Assembly: GCF_900129095.1 (NCBI RefSeq)
Contig: NZ_FQVA01000001.1
Location: forward strand, 1,997,615-2,061,614
DNA: 64,000 nucleotides
Reading direction: 5' to 3'
DNA from: Microbulbifer donghaiensis
GTDB lineage: Bacteria > Pseudomonadota > Gammaproteobacteria > Pseudomonadales > Cellvibrionaceae
In this document: positions 54,063-62,554 of the stretch, piece after piece
How the letters are laid out: every line of letters begins with the position of its first letter
Numbering within the stretch: the first letter of the stretch is position 1
Translations under genes and position numbers: made by a program
Notes under the pieces: model-generated
The model's database searches: none
The model's input: the letters and a program-made list of their open reading frames with translations, nothing else
What the model was told of the DNA's origin: nothing

Positions 54063-55871
54063 GTGATAGAGAATTTGCGCAATATTGCGATCATCGCCCA
54101 CGTAGACCATGGCAAGACCACCCTGGTGGACAAACTGCTGTCCCAGTCCGGCACCCTCGACCGCCGCGACCAGGGCGCCGAGCGGATCATGGACTCCAAC
54201 GACCAGGAGCGGGAGCGCGGTATCACCATTCTGGCCAAGAACACCGCCATCCGCTGGAACGACTACCGCATCAATATCGTCGACACCCCAGGGCACGCCG
54301 ACTTCGGCGGCGAGGTGGAGCGCGTGCTGTCCATGGTGGACTCGGTGCTGCTGCTGGTAGACGCGGTGGACGGCCCGATGCCGCAGACCCGCTTCGTGAC
54401 CCAGAAGGCGTTCGAGCAGGGCCTCAACCCGATCGTGGTCATCAACAAGATCGACCGCCCGGGCGCGCGCCCGGACTGGGTGATGGACCAGGTATTCGAC
54501 CTGTTCGACAGCCTCGGCGCCACCGACGAGCAGCTGGACTTCCCGGTGGTCTACGCCTCCGCCCTGAACGGCATCGCCGGCCTCGACGATACCGATATGG
54601 CGGAAGACATGACGCCGCTGTTCCAGATGATCGTCGACAAGGTCGAGCCGCCGAAAGTGGACCTGGACGGCCCCTTCCAGATGCAGATTTCCGCGCTGGA
54701 CTACAACAGCTACGTCGGCGTGATCGGCGTCGGCCGCATCACCCGCGGCATTCTGAAGCCGAACCAGCAGGTGGTGATCCTCGACCGCGAGGAAAACAAG
54801 CGCAAAGCCAAGGTGCTGCAGGTTATGGGTTACCTGGGCCTGGAGCGCGTGGAAGTGGAGCAGGCCAGCGCCGGCGATATCGTCTGTATCACCGGTGTGG
54901 GTGAGCTGAACATTTCCGACACCCTGTGCGACCCGGACCACCCGGAGGTGCTGCCAGCGCTGACCGTGGACGAACCCACCGTGAGCATGACCTTCCAGGT
55001 CAACGATTCACCGTTTGCCGGCAAAGACGGCAAGTTCGTCACCAGCCGCAACATCAAGGAGCGCCTGGATCAGGAGCTGATTCACAACGTGGCGCTGCGT
55101 GTGGAGCAGGGCGATTCTCCGGATAAATTCAAGGTTTCCGGCCGCGGCGAGCTGCATCTTTCCGTTTTGATCGAAAACATGCGTCGCGAAGGTTTCGAAC
55201 TGGGCGTATCCCGCCCGGAAGTGGTGCAGAAAGAAGTCGACGGCGAAATCCAGGAACCCTACGAGCAGGTGGTGATCGACGTCGAGGAGCAGCACCAGGG
55301 TTCGATCATGGAAGAGCTGGGCCTGCGCAAGGCCGAGCTGACCAATATGGAACCGGACGGCAAGGGCCGTGTGCGCCTGACGTTTATCGTGCCGTCCCGC
55401 GGCATGATCGGCTTCCGCAACCAGTTCCTGACCCTGACCAGCGGCTCCGGCATCATGACCAGCATCTTCGACCACTACGGTCCGGTAAAAGAAGGTGACG
55501 TGGCCAAGCGCATCAACGGCGTACTGGTCAGCATGGTCAACGGCAAGACCCTGGCCTACGCGCTCTTCGCGCTGCAGGATCGCGGTCGCCTGTTCCTGGG
55601 CCACGGCGAAGACATCTACGAGGGCCAGATAGTGGGTATTCACTCCCGCGGCAACGACCTGGTGGTAAACCCCACCAAGGCCAAGCAGCTGACCAACATC
55701 CGCGCCGCCGGCACCGACGAGGCCCTGACCCTGACCCCGCCGATCCGCCACACCCTGGAGCAGGCGCTGGAGTTCATCGAGGACGACGAGCTGGTGGAAG
55801 TGACTCCGAACCACATCCGCCTGCGCAAGAAGATCCTGCAGGAGAACATGCGCAAGCGCGCCAAGAAGTAA
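54063..55871 (+). CDS. typA: Translational GTPase TypA/BipA
   Basis: 602 residues from GTG 54063 (start [20 protein letters not shown] aligns with E. coli BipA). Ribosome-associated GTPase in 50S assembly and stress adaptation. G1 AHVDHGKT, G2 RGITI, G3 DTPGHADF, G4 NKID, then EF-G-like domains II, III and V and a C-terminal domain ending in [17 protein letters not shown]. Length is normal. Upstream start codons give an implausible extension through the 53847 palindrome. Terminator at 55889. Confidence 0.95.
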   Translation: MIENLRNIAIIAHVDHGKTTLVDKLLSQSGTLDRRDQGAERIMDSNDQERERGITILAKNTAIRWNDYRINIVDTPGHADFGGEVERVLSMVDSVLLLVDAVDGPMPQTRFVTQKAFEQGLNPIVVINKIDRPGARPDWVMDQVFDLFDSLGATDEQLDFPVVYASALNGIAGLDDTDMAEDMTPLFQMIVDKVEPPKVDLDGPFQMQISALDYNSYVGVIGVGRITRGILKPNQQVVILDREENKRKAKVLQVMGYLGLERVEVEQASAGDIVCITGVGELNISDTLCDPDHPEVLPALTVDEPTVSMTFQVNDSPFAGKDGKFVTSRNIKERLDQELIHNVALRVEQGDSPDKFKVSGRGELHLSVLIENMRREGFELGVSRPEVVQKEVDGEIQEPYEQVVIDVEEQHQGSIMEELGLRKAELTNMEPDGKGRVRLTFIVPSRGMIGFRNQFLTLTSGSGIMTSIFDHYGPVKEGDVAKRINGVLVSMVNGKTLAYALFALQDRGRLFLGHGEDIYEGQIVGIHSRGNDLVVNPTKAKQLTNIRAAGTDEALTLTPPIRHTLEQALEFIEDDELVEVTPNHIRLRKKILQENMRKRAKK

Positions 55872-55888
55872 GCGCTGGCAGAAAGAGA

Positions 55889-55915
55889 AAGGCGGGCTTT
55901 GGCCCGCCTTTTTTA
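55889..55915 (+). terminator. Rho-independent terminator after typA
   Basis: Hairpin aaggcgggc / gcccgcctt with loop tttg, followed by ttttta, 17 bp past the typA stop. Confidence 0.9.
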
Positions 55916-55988
55916 TTTCCGTTCGCGGCAGCAGTGCGCAATCGGCCCGTTACGGCGCATCGCATCAGATGGCACTTCGTAGTGAAAC

Positions 55989-56054
55989 GCGCAGCGGTAG
56001 CCGTTGGGCAAAAAACCTGATCGGTAACTATTTGCCCAACGGCTACCGCTGCGC
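55989..56054 (-). repeat. Palindromic repeat, family A copy 3
   Basis: Perfect 24-bp arms (gcgcagcggtagccgttggg plus caaa, and complement). On the minus strand the interior reads ggcaaatagttaccgatcag plus gttttttgcc, matching the other two copies, although the outer stem has a different sequence. Located between typA and the macro-domain gene. Confidence 0.82.
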
Positions 56055-56108
56055 TTTTCAGTTATCACAGAAATCTAAATCCCCTATCCCGTCAGGACTG
56101 CGGGCCGC

Positions 56109-56627
56109 TTAACCGCCGAAGAACCGCTTCCCCACCCGCCGCCATTCAGCCAGCGCCGTCGGCGTGTGCAGGCAGACGGTCAGCTTGTCGAATTCCCCGA
56201 CGTGTTCCAGCAGCACTTCCAGCGCCTGGTGTGCGGCTATCTCGTGGGGGAAGCGGTTGGTGCCGGCGCCCAGGGCCGGGAACAACAGGGTCTTGAGCCT
56301 GTTTTGCAATGCCAGCGACAGCACACTCTCATAGCAGCGTCGCAGTTCCACCAGCGCCTGGGCACCCCACTGGTCGCCGCTGCTCCACTGGGGCGTCACC
56401 GTGTGCAGCAGGTATTTCACCGGCAGGCTGTAGGCGCGGGTGAGCCTGGCCTCGCCCACGGCGCATTCCGGCTGCTGCTCGCAGGCCGCCGCCAGCGCGG
56501 CGCCGCCGCGATCGTACACCTGTGCCGACAGGCCGCGCCCGCGTATCAGGTGCTTGTGCGCAGGGCACACCAGTGCGTCAGCGCGCAGGGCGAGGATATC
56601 GCCGCATGTCAGTTCAATTTGTGCCAC
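56109..56627 (-). CDS. Macro domain protein
   Basis: 172 residues, a single macro domain (ADP-ribose-binding). Fold features: LTCGDILALRADALVCPAH, RGGAALAAACEQQPECAVGE, LPVKYLLHTVTPQWSSGDQW, and LLFPALGAGTNRFPHEIAAH (the conserved loop 2 G(A/T)G(x)NRFP pattern). The usual catalytic Asn near the N-terminal strand (xVNAAN) appears as CPAHK, so the ADP-ribose hydrolase chemistry may be altered. It could bind O-acetyl-ADP-ribose or an ADP-ribosylated target. Confidence 0.85.
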   Translation of the reverse strand: MAQIELTCGDILALRADALVCPAHKHLIRGRGLSAQVYDRGGAALAAACEQQPECAVGEARLTRAYSLPVKYLLHTVTPQWSSGDQWGAQALVELRRCYESVLSLALQNRLKTLLFPALGAGTNRFPHEIAAHQALEVLLEHVGEFDKLTVCLHTPTALAEWRRVGKRFFGG

Positions 56628-56838
56628 TTCTCAAATTCACACTTTGGTTCATTGATACTTTAGTCCCGACCTTTGGTGGTCGGGCTAATCACAATATACT
56701 GCTTGGCTATCCCTTTCTGTGGCGGCTTGTTGAACCGCGCCTGCAGAGGCGGAGCATGAAACAGAAAATGCGGCCGTGCCCCAGGCACGGCTCCGGGCCA
56801 GACGGAAGTAAGTGGTCCGCACAATGACAGGGAGCCCC

Positions 56839-57921
56839 ATGACTTCAGGGTACGACCACCAGAACCTGGCTTTTCGCGACCCCATCGAAGAGGCGCACCA
56901 ACTCGAACTCCGCCGCCGCGTCCAGGCTTCCGGCTACATGCTGATCTTCGCGATGGCGATTACCGGCGCCATGGCGCTCATCGCACTGACCGGCGGTGAC
57001 ATCTGGCAGGCCAGCGCGCTGTTCGGTGTCGGCGGCGTCATTTTGGCCGCCTACATCACCATCAACCTGATCGGCCCGAGCAGGATGACTCCGGTGCTCG
57101 TCGGCATTCTGTTACTGGTACTGTATTTTTACCTGCTGCTGTCCGGTGGTGTAAACAATACCGGCCTGATGTGGGCGGTGATGCTGGTGCCCGGTTTCAT
57201 TAATCTCTACGGCTACAAGCGCGGCACTGGGACCCTGATCGCAGTCGGTAGCGCCACCGCCCTGATCCTCTTCTATCCGGACTTTCCCGGGCTCACCGCC
57301 GAATACGACACTGCCTACCGCGCGCGATTCATCGCCGTGTTCGGCGCGCTCACCGCGCTCACCGCACTGCTGGACAGCAGTCGCCACCAGACCCAGCAAC
57401 TGCTGCAGCGGCTGACCCAGGAACTGGAAAGCCGCGCCTCCACCGATGCCCTCACCGGCCTCGCCAACCGCCGCGAGGCCTACCGCGCGATCAACGAACT
57501 CGAGCGCCGCAACCGCCACCTGGAGGGTCGCTACGCGGTACTGATCGGCGATCTGGACAACTTTAAACGCATCAATGACACCTATGGCCACGCCTTCGGC
57601 GACCGGGTATTGCAGGACGTGGCGCAGGTATTGCGGGATAACACGCGCGCCGACGACATAGTGGCGCGCTGGGGTGGCGAGGAATTCCTGGTACTGCTGC
57701 CAAACACCGACCTGCACGGCGGCGGCATACTGGCGGAAAAGCTGCGCGACAAGGTCGAAGCCCTGAGCGGCAAATACGATCCGCCGGTAACGATTTCCAT
57801 CAGCTTCGGCGTCGCCGAGGGTGATCCGACCTGTGCCACTCACGGCCAACTGCTGGCAGAAGCCGATGCGCGCATGTACCGCGCCAAGGATGCCGGACGC
57901 AATAAGGTGATGGCCGTTTAG
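56839..57921 (+). CDS. Diguanylate cyclase with membrane region
   Basis: 360 residues from ATG 56839 (GGGAG precedes it). About six membrane segments at residues 30-180 (GYMLIFAMAITGAMALIAL; LVGILLLVLYFYLLLSGG; LMWAVMLVPGFINLYG), a linker helix, and a GGDEF domain with catalytic GGEEF at 279-283, the DALTGLANRRE entry and an inhibitory I-site RADD at 270-273 (5 residues before). It should make cyclic-di-GMP and be product-inhibited. No EAL domain. Sensory input is unknown. Confidence 0.94.
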   Translation: MTSGYDHQNLAFRDPIEEAHQLELRRRVQASGYMLIFAMAITGAMALIALTGGDIWQASALFGVGGVILAAYITINLIGPSRMTPVLVGILLLVLYFYLLLSGGVNNTGLMWAVMLVPGFINLYGYKRGTGTLIAVGSATALILFYPDFPGLTAEYDTAYRARFIAVFGALTALTALLDSSRHQTQQLLQRLTQELESRASTDALTGLANRREAYRAINELERRNRHLEGRYAVLIGDLDNFKRINDTYGHAFGDRVLQDVAQVLRDNTRADDIVARWGGEEFLVLLPNTDLHGGGILAEKLRDKVEALSGKYDPPVTISISFGVAEGDPTCATHGQLLAEADARMYRAKDAGRNKVMAV

Positions 57922-58031
57922 CCCCAAATTCCAGCGCTCGGCGCTGTCGGCAGCGCCAGCAAACTGGACTTACCGACACCAAAAGTGCCGGCACGCGGAG
58001 CAACGTGGGTAAAAAAACCGAAAATAGCAAC

Positions 58032-58054
58032 AAAAAAAGCCGGCAAATGCCGGC
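58032..58054 (-). terminator. Rho-independent terminator downstream of the TetR gene
   Basis: On the minus strand tgccggc / gccggca-type arms form a hairpin (loop of two bases) followed by ttttttt. The 166-bp element at 58075-58240 separates it from the tetR-type stop codon; the terminator and element account for most of the 314-bp gap 57922-58235. Confidence 0.75.
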
Positions 58055-58074
58055 ATCAGGATGGGACATCCTAA

Positions 58075-58240
58075 ACTAGTGGTTTAAGCGGTAAATTCCG
58101 TAACCGATCTCTTCGCCACAAGCCCCTGTGCTGCGTTGAAAAAGTTTGAATTAGCCCTGCTAGTCCTGCGCTTTTTCGCCTTGCCCTGGAGCCTGTGGCT
58201 GTAAGCTTTATTTACCGCATTTACCGCTTAAACCACTAGT
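58075..58240. mobile_element. MITE-like element with 22-bp perfect terminal inverted repeats
   Basis: 166 bp. Ends ACTAGTGGTTTAAGCGGTAA plus AT and exact complement at 58219-58240. The interior has gttgaaaaag...ctttttcgcc, an imperfect internal hairpin. No coding capacity. CTAG occurs at both ends, as in the element at 49669. The right end holds the stop codon (58236-58238) of the TetR gene. Confidence 0.75.
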
Positions 58241-58796
58241 GTTCGACCATTTCGTCCAGTAACTGGCCGGTGGTCTTGAGGAACCGATCGGACAAGCGCT
58301 TGCTCTTCACGCTGCGCGACAATTGCAGGGCACCGACCATCGCCGCCAGCACCAGTACGCTGCGCTCGTCGGCATCGTCGCCGCCGAGGCCGGCGGCGAT
58401 CTGCTCCAGGCGCGTCTTTACCAGTTGATCCGTGGTGGCACTGGGCTCACCGCGCTGGCCCAGTTCCGCGGCCATGGTCGGCAGCGGGCAGCCCTGCTCG
58501 GCGTGTTTGCGGTGCGCGGCAGAGAGATACTGCGCGATCAGGGTCTGCAGCGGCTCGTCGCTCGCCATGTACTCATCCACGGCATCGTTGCGCTCCTGCA
58601 CCGCGTGTTGCAATGCGGTTTCCACCAGGTCGTCCTTGGACTTGAAGTGCGCGTAGAAGCCGCCGTGCGTCAGGCCCAGCGCCTTCATCAACGTCTGCAG
58701 CCCGGTAGCGCCGATGCCGTCGCGACGAAAGCGCCGCGATGCCTCGTCGACGATACGCTCGCGGGTCCGGGCCTTGTGCTCTTTGGAATAGCGCAT
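58236..58796 (-). CDS. TetR family transcriptional regulator
   Basis: 186 residues. N-terminal helix-turn-helix TRERIVDEASRRFRRDGIGA, TGLQTLMKALGLTHGGFYAH, FKSKDDLVETAL; C-terminal ligand/dimer domain with LIAQYLSAAHRKHAEQGCPL. The pattern matches regulators of the AcrR/PsrA-like group. It sits 63 bp downstream of the thiolase gene on the same strand, so it may respond to an acyl or lipid ligand. Its stop lies in the terminal repeat of the 58075 element, hence the natural C-terminus may be slightly altered. Confidence 0.92.
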   Translation of the reverse strand: MRYSKEHKARTRERIVDEASRRFRRDGIGATGLQTLMKALGLTHGGFYAHFKSKDDLVETALQHAVQERNDAVDEYMASDEPLQTLIAQYLSAAHRKHAEQGCPLPTMAAELGQRGEPSATTDQLVKTRLEQIAAGLGGDDADERSVLVLAAMVGALQLSRSVKSKRLSDRFLKTTGQLLDEMVEH

Positions 58797-58859
58797 AACT
58801 CTCTCGCTTCAGATGTTACCTATCATCTTAACGTCAAATCCGCCGTGGAAAAATTGCGC

Positions 58860-59996
58860 TTATGGCTCCACCCGCTCCAGCAGGGTCGCGACGCCCTGGC
58901 CGCCGGCGATGCACTGGGTGGCTACCGCATAGCGCTCACCGCTGTTGCGCAGCAGTGCCGCCGCCTTGCCGGTAATGCGCGCGCCGGTAGCACCAAGCGG
59001 GTGTCCGAGGGCGGTGGCACCGCCATGCAGGTTCACTCTGTCCATCTCCACCCCCAACTCCCGCACGCAGGCGATGGACTGGCTGGCGAAGGCCTCGTTG
59101 ATTTCCATCAAGTCGATATCGGCGATGCTCAGGCCGGCGCGCTCGAGCAGTTTGCGCGTTGCATACACCGGCCCCATGCCCATGATCTCCGGCGCGCAGC
59201 CGGCCACCGCCACCGCCCTGATACGAGCGAGTATTGCCAGGCCGCGGCTGCGAGCGAACGACTCTGTACACACCAGCAGCGCGGCAGCGCCGTCGGTCAG
59301 CGGCGAGGCGGTACCCGCGGTAACGGTGCCGTCGAATGCCGGCTTCAGTTGCGCCAGGGCTTCGCTATTGGTGCCGGGGCGTATGCAGCCGTCCTCGGAG
59401 ACCGGCCCGCTGGGCGTTTCCACCGCGGTGATTTCCGCGGCGAGCAGGCCCTGCTCACGGGCGCTGGCCGCCTTGGCGTGGGACTCCACCGCAAACGCCT
59501 CCTGCTCGCCACGACTGACGCCGTAGCGCTCCGCCACCTGTTCGGCGGTGTGCCCCATAGACATGTAGACCTGCGGAAAGGTCTCCAGCAGCTCCGGGTT
59601 TGGCGAGACATTGAAGCCACCCATCGGCACCCGCGTCATCGACTCGACGCCGGCACAGATAAACGCCTCGCCGGCACCCGCGGCGATTTGCCCATACGCA
59701 TAGTGCACCGCGCTCATGGAGGAACCGCAGAAACGGTTGATGGTGATACCGCCGAGGTGCTGGGGAAAGCCGGCACGGAAGCTGGCGATGCGCGCGACGT
59801 TCATGCCCTGCTCCGCCTCGGGATAGGCGCAACCCATGATCACGTCCTCGATTTCCGCGGGGTTCACGTCCAGGGATTCCACCAGCCCGCGCAGTACCTG
59901 CGCGGCCAGGTCGTCCGGGCGCACATCGACCAGCGCACCCTTGCGGGCGAAGTGAAACGGTGAGCGTTTGTAACCCGCGATAACGATAGATTGCAT
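58860..59996 (-). CDS. Thiolase family acetyl-CoA acyltransferase
   Basis: 378 residues. Acyl-enzyme Cys90 in NRFCGSSMSA, His in NLHGGATALGHPLGATGARI (GHPLGATGAR) and the second Cys in TQCIAGGQG. The last normally reads CIGGGQG; Ala for Gly is the only odd residue. Could cleave 3-ketoacyl-CoA (beta-oxidation) or form acetoacetyl-CoA; the sequence alone does not decide. A TetR regulator follows. The promoter region (60001-60100) contains 18-bp direct repeats that may be operators. Confidence 0.93.
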   Translation of the reverse strand: MQSIVIAGYKRSPFHFARKGALVDVRPDDLAAQVLRGLVESLDVNPAEIEDVIMGCAYPEAEQGMNVARIASFRAGFPQHLGGITINRFCGSSMSAVHYAYGQIAAGAGEAFICAGVESMTRVPMGGFNVSPNPELLETFPQVYMSMGHTAEQVAERYGVSRGEQEAFAVESHAKAASAREQGLLAAEITAVETPSGPVSEDGCIRPGTNSEALAQLKPAFDGTVTAGTASPLTDGAAALLVCTESFARSRGLAILARIRAVAVAGCAPEIMGMGPVYATRKLLERAGLSIADIDLMEINEAFASQSIACVRELGVEMDRVNLHGGATALGHPLGATGARITGKAAALLRNSGERYAVATQCIAGGQGVATLLERVEP

Positions 59997-60053
59997 GGCA
60001 TCGACTCTCTGGTAAGTACACAGGCGGCCGACAAATCCCTGTAATGCCGGCCA

Positions 60054-60097
60054 TTAGATTACAACCATCATACACACATTTGGATTATAGTCATCAT
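60054..60097 (-). promoter_or_regulatory. Direct repeats upstream of the thiolase gene, possible operator
   Basis: ttagattacaaccatcat (60054-60071) and ttggattatagtcatcat (60080-60097) match at 14 of 18 positions with a 26-bp period. On the thiolase strand, repeat 2 includes a TATAAT that could be a -10. A regulator of TetR type is encoded just downstream of the thiolase. Confidence 0.4.
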
Positions 60098-60208
60098 TTA
60101 ATGATTCACCAGCGTTATCTCCGGCTTTTCACGCCCGGGCGGTCGCGAGGTGCTTGATCTATGGATAGGCGCCGGCCAGCTGTGCGGCGCGCATGCCGAA
60201 TCACCGTG

Positions 60209-60970
60209 TCAGGCGGCGTCGATGCCAAACAGTTGCCGCAACAGGTAACCGGTCACGTAAGCCAGTGACGCGGCGCCACCGCCGAGCAGCAGAGTACTGA
60301 AACCCGCGCGCAGGATCGGCTGCGAGTACACCAGGCTCTTCAGCATACCGATGCACAGGAACATCAGGGCGGCGAGAACAGTACTGGCGACAAACTGTGT
60401 CTGCTGCGCCAGAAATGGCATCAGGAAGGGCAGCAACGGAATGGCGCCGACAGCGATAAAGGCGGCAAAGGTGACCAATGCCGAGGTCACCGGGCTGTAG
60501 CGGGTGCTGTTGAGGCCGTACTCCTCAGTGAGCATCGTCTCCACCCACAGCTGGCGATTGGCAGTGATGGTGGCGACGATTTTTTCCAGTGTTTCGCCAC
60601 CAAAGCCCTTGTTGGCAAAAATCTGCCGGATCTCCTCGCGCTCCCCTTCCGGCACCAGCTCGATATGGCGCTCCTCGGTGCGCCGGGCCAGCTCCCGGTA
60701 TTCGCGCTCGGCGTTGACCGCTTCATAGTTGCTGACTGCCATGCTGAAACCGTCGGCGATCAGGTTGGCGAAACCCAGCACCAGCACTACCAGCGGAGAA
60801 AAACCGGCGCCGAAGGCACCCGATACCACTGCGAAGGTCGTCACACAGCCGTCGATTGCACCCAGTACAAAGTCGGAAACCTTCTGCGATTTCGGCTGCT
60901 GCTGCAGGCGCCGGGCAATATTTTCCGGCCGGTGCTCGTCGAGCAGGTCCTTCCTGCGCTGTTCTGCCAT
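60209..60970 (-). CDS. VIT1/CCC1-family membrane transporter
   Basis: 253 residues. Five hydrophobic segments in the usual order: VSDFVLGAIDGCVTTFAVVS, LVVLVLGFANLIADGFSMAV, then a cytoplasmic helical domain with EEREEIRQ-type Glu/Asp clusters (about 85-150), and three C-terminal helices (PVTSALVTFAAFIAVGAIPL; FVASTVLAALMFLCIGMLKS). Family members move Fe2+/Mn2+; the metal here is not determined. Unlike plant VIT1, only part of the Glu-rich metal domain is recognisable. Confidence 0.9.
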   Translation of the reverse strand: MAEQRRKDLLDEHRPENIARRLQQQPKSQKVSDFVLGAIDGCVTTFAVVSGAFGAGFSPLVVLVLGFANLIADGFSMAVSNYEAVNAEREYRELARRTEERHIELVPEGEREEIRQIFANKGFGGETLEKIVATITANRQLWVETMLTEEYGLNSTRYSPVTSALVTFAAFIAVGAIPLLPFLMPFLAQQTQFVASTVLAALMFLCIGMLKSLVYSQPILRAGFSTLLLGGGAASLAYVTGYLLRQLFGIDAA

Positions 60971-61010
60971 CGCCAGTCCTTTCGTCAGTCCACTCTTTTG
61001 GAGTAGAGCG

Positions 61011-61493
61011 CTACTGCAGAAAACGCTGCATCACATAGACGTCTTCCAACCCGCGCTGTGGATCAAGGCATGTCTTGGGCAGGGTATCTATGATGGTGAA
61101 GCCCAATTCCTGATACAGCGTTACGGCAGCCACATTGTTACCGGGCACATAGTTAAACTGCATTTCGAGGAAATCCGCGTCCTGCGCGCGGGCAATGCTG
61201 TGCTGCACCAGTGCGCGTCCGACGCCTCGATCGCGCACTTCGGGGCGCACCAGATAGGTTGCAGCACAAATGTGGTGAGCGAGGCCGGGGTAGTTAACTC
61301 CGAGTTTGTATATCCCCAGCTGGTGTGGCCCCTCTTCGGCCACATAAGTCAGCAGGTCTCCACCAAACCACTGGCAGTGGAATGCATCCCGATCGATCGC
61401 GCCGGAAAAGGGCAGGTCGCCATCGGCGCGTACCGCGCGAAAAATGCCCCACATGGACTCCAGATCCTCTTCCACGGCTTCGCGGATGTGCAT
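61011..61493 (-). CDS. GNAT family N-acetyltransferase
   Basis: 160 residues. Single GNAT fold: IREAVEEDLESMWGIFRAVR, central strand ATYLVRPEVRDRGVGRALVQ with the acetyl-CoA loop R-x-x-G-V-G-R-A, and LYQELGFTIIDTLP near the C-terminus. The motif order is complete. The substrate cannot be told from sequence; close arrangements occur in enzymes acting on amino acids and small amines. Separated by 40 bp from the VIT1/CCC1 gene on the same strand. Confidence 0.9.
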   Translation of the reverse strand: MHIREAVEEDLESMWGIFRAVRADGDLPFSGAIDRDAFHCQWFGGDLLTYVAEEGPHQLGIYKLGVNYPGLAHHICAATYLVRPEVRDRGVGRALVQHSIARAQDADFLEMQFNYVPGNNVAAVTLYQELGFTIIDTLPKTCLDPQRGLEDVYVMQRFLQ

Positions 61494-61539
61494 GGTTTAC
61501 TCCAGTCCGCGGCTCTCGATGGGATAGGGGCGCGGCGCG

Positions 61540-62307
61540 TTATTTGACGATAAAGCTACCTCGGTCGACACCGGTGTTGCCGGTCTTCGGGTCGTAGGCG
61601 TAGACGAGAATCTCATAGACGCCCGGCGCCGAAGTCTCCAGCTTGGTACTGAAGGTATTCATGGTTTCCTGCATCTTGAGTGGCAGGGTCTTGAACGCCT
61701 GGCCGTCCTTCTTGACGATGGCCGCCACCTCCAGCTGGCTGCCGTCCCACAGGCCGCCATCGGTTAGCGGGCAGCCGCACATCATCACCACGTTGGCGCG
61801 TATCTCAAATGGGCCCTTGTCCGCGGTCGCGTAGAAATGTGTCTGCGGGCTCAGCAGGTCCACCACCATACCCGGTATCTCGACGACGACCCCGTCGCCG
61901 GCGATCGGCTTGCCCGGTACCAGCCAGGTCTGTGTCTGTGCCAGTACGCGCGCCTGTTTCTTGATATAGGGCGCCACTACCTCGACGGTGAGGAAAACCG
62001 GCTCGCTGATATCGAGTGTAGCCTCGAACTTGGCTGCGCCCTCGGTAATGGAGCCATAACGGCTGTGGGGCTTTTCCATAATGATTTCGGTGTTGCCGGT
62101 ACTGCCCCGGGTCAAACCCTCCGCCAGAATGCGGCCGCTGTCCGCCTCGCGAATGCGCACCATGGCGCCGCCGATGGAGGTGCCGATAAATTTGGCGTCC
62201 TTGGCCTTGGCACGCACGACGATATCGGTGGGGATATCCTTTGCCAGCAACGGCAATGGCGTTATCAGGAGCAATAGCAGAGTGAAAAATCGAGTAATCG
62301 GTCTCAA
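61540..62307 (-). CDS. Exported protein of unknown function
   Basis: 255 residues from a TTG at 62307 (AGGAAAG about 7 bp before; the longer upstream frame lacks any ribosome site and signal). Signal peptide (TRFFTLLLLLITPLPLLA). The mature chain is beta-rich and looks Ig/FixG-like: DIVVRAKAKDAKFIGTSIGG, VFLTVEVVAPYIKKQARVLA, FEIRANVVMMCGCPLTDGGL, SAPGVYEILVYAYDPKTGNT. The conserved-looking MMCGCP may bind a metal or form a disulfide. I do not recognise a named family. Confidence 0.65.
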   Translation of the reverse strand: MRPITRFFTLLLLLITPLPLLAKDIPTDIVVRAKAKDAKFIGTSIGGAMVRIREADSGRILAEGLTRGSTGNTEIIMEKPHSRYGSITEGAAKFEATLDISEPVFLTVEVVAPYIKKQARVLAQTQTWLVPGKPIAGDGVVVEIPGMVVDLLSPQTHFYATADKGPFEIRANVVMMCGCPLTDGGLWDGSQLEVAAIVKKDGQAFKTLPLKMQETMNTFSTKLETSAPGVYEILVYAYDPKTGNTGVDRGSFIVK

Positions 62308-62498
62308 GGCTCTTTCCTTTATCGAGTCAGGGGAAACGGGGCCGCCGGCGGTGCCCGGTAGATACCGGTGTTTACAGGATTCCCCCGGGTTATTTTCATA
62401 ATGTCGCTTATTGGGCCTGTGCATAAGGCCCTGAGGTACGCCAAAGCTAACTTGGACGGCGGGGAATTGCCATAGGTGTGCGACCGCTCCAGCGGCCA

Positions 62499-62529
62499 AT
62501 AAAAAAGGCCGGGCAATGCCCGGCCTTTA
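62499..62529 (-). terminator. Rho-independent terminator of the DUF885 gene
   Basis: On the minus strand aaggccgggca / tgcccggcctt forms a hairpin followed by ttttttat, 26 bp past the DUF885 stop. Confidence 0.88.
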
Positions 62530-62554
62530 CATTGGGTAATTCCACTGCAGCGGA

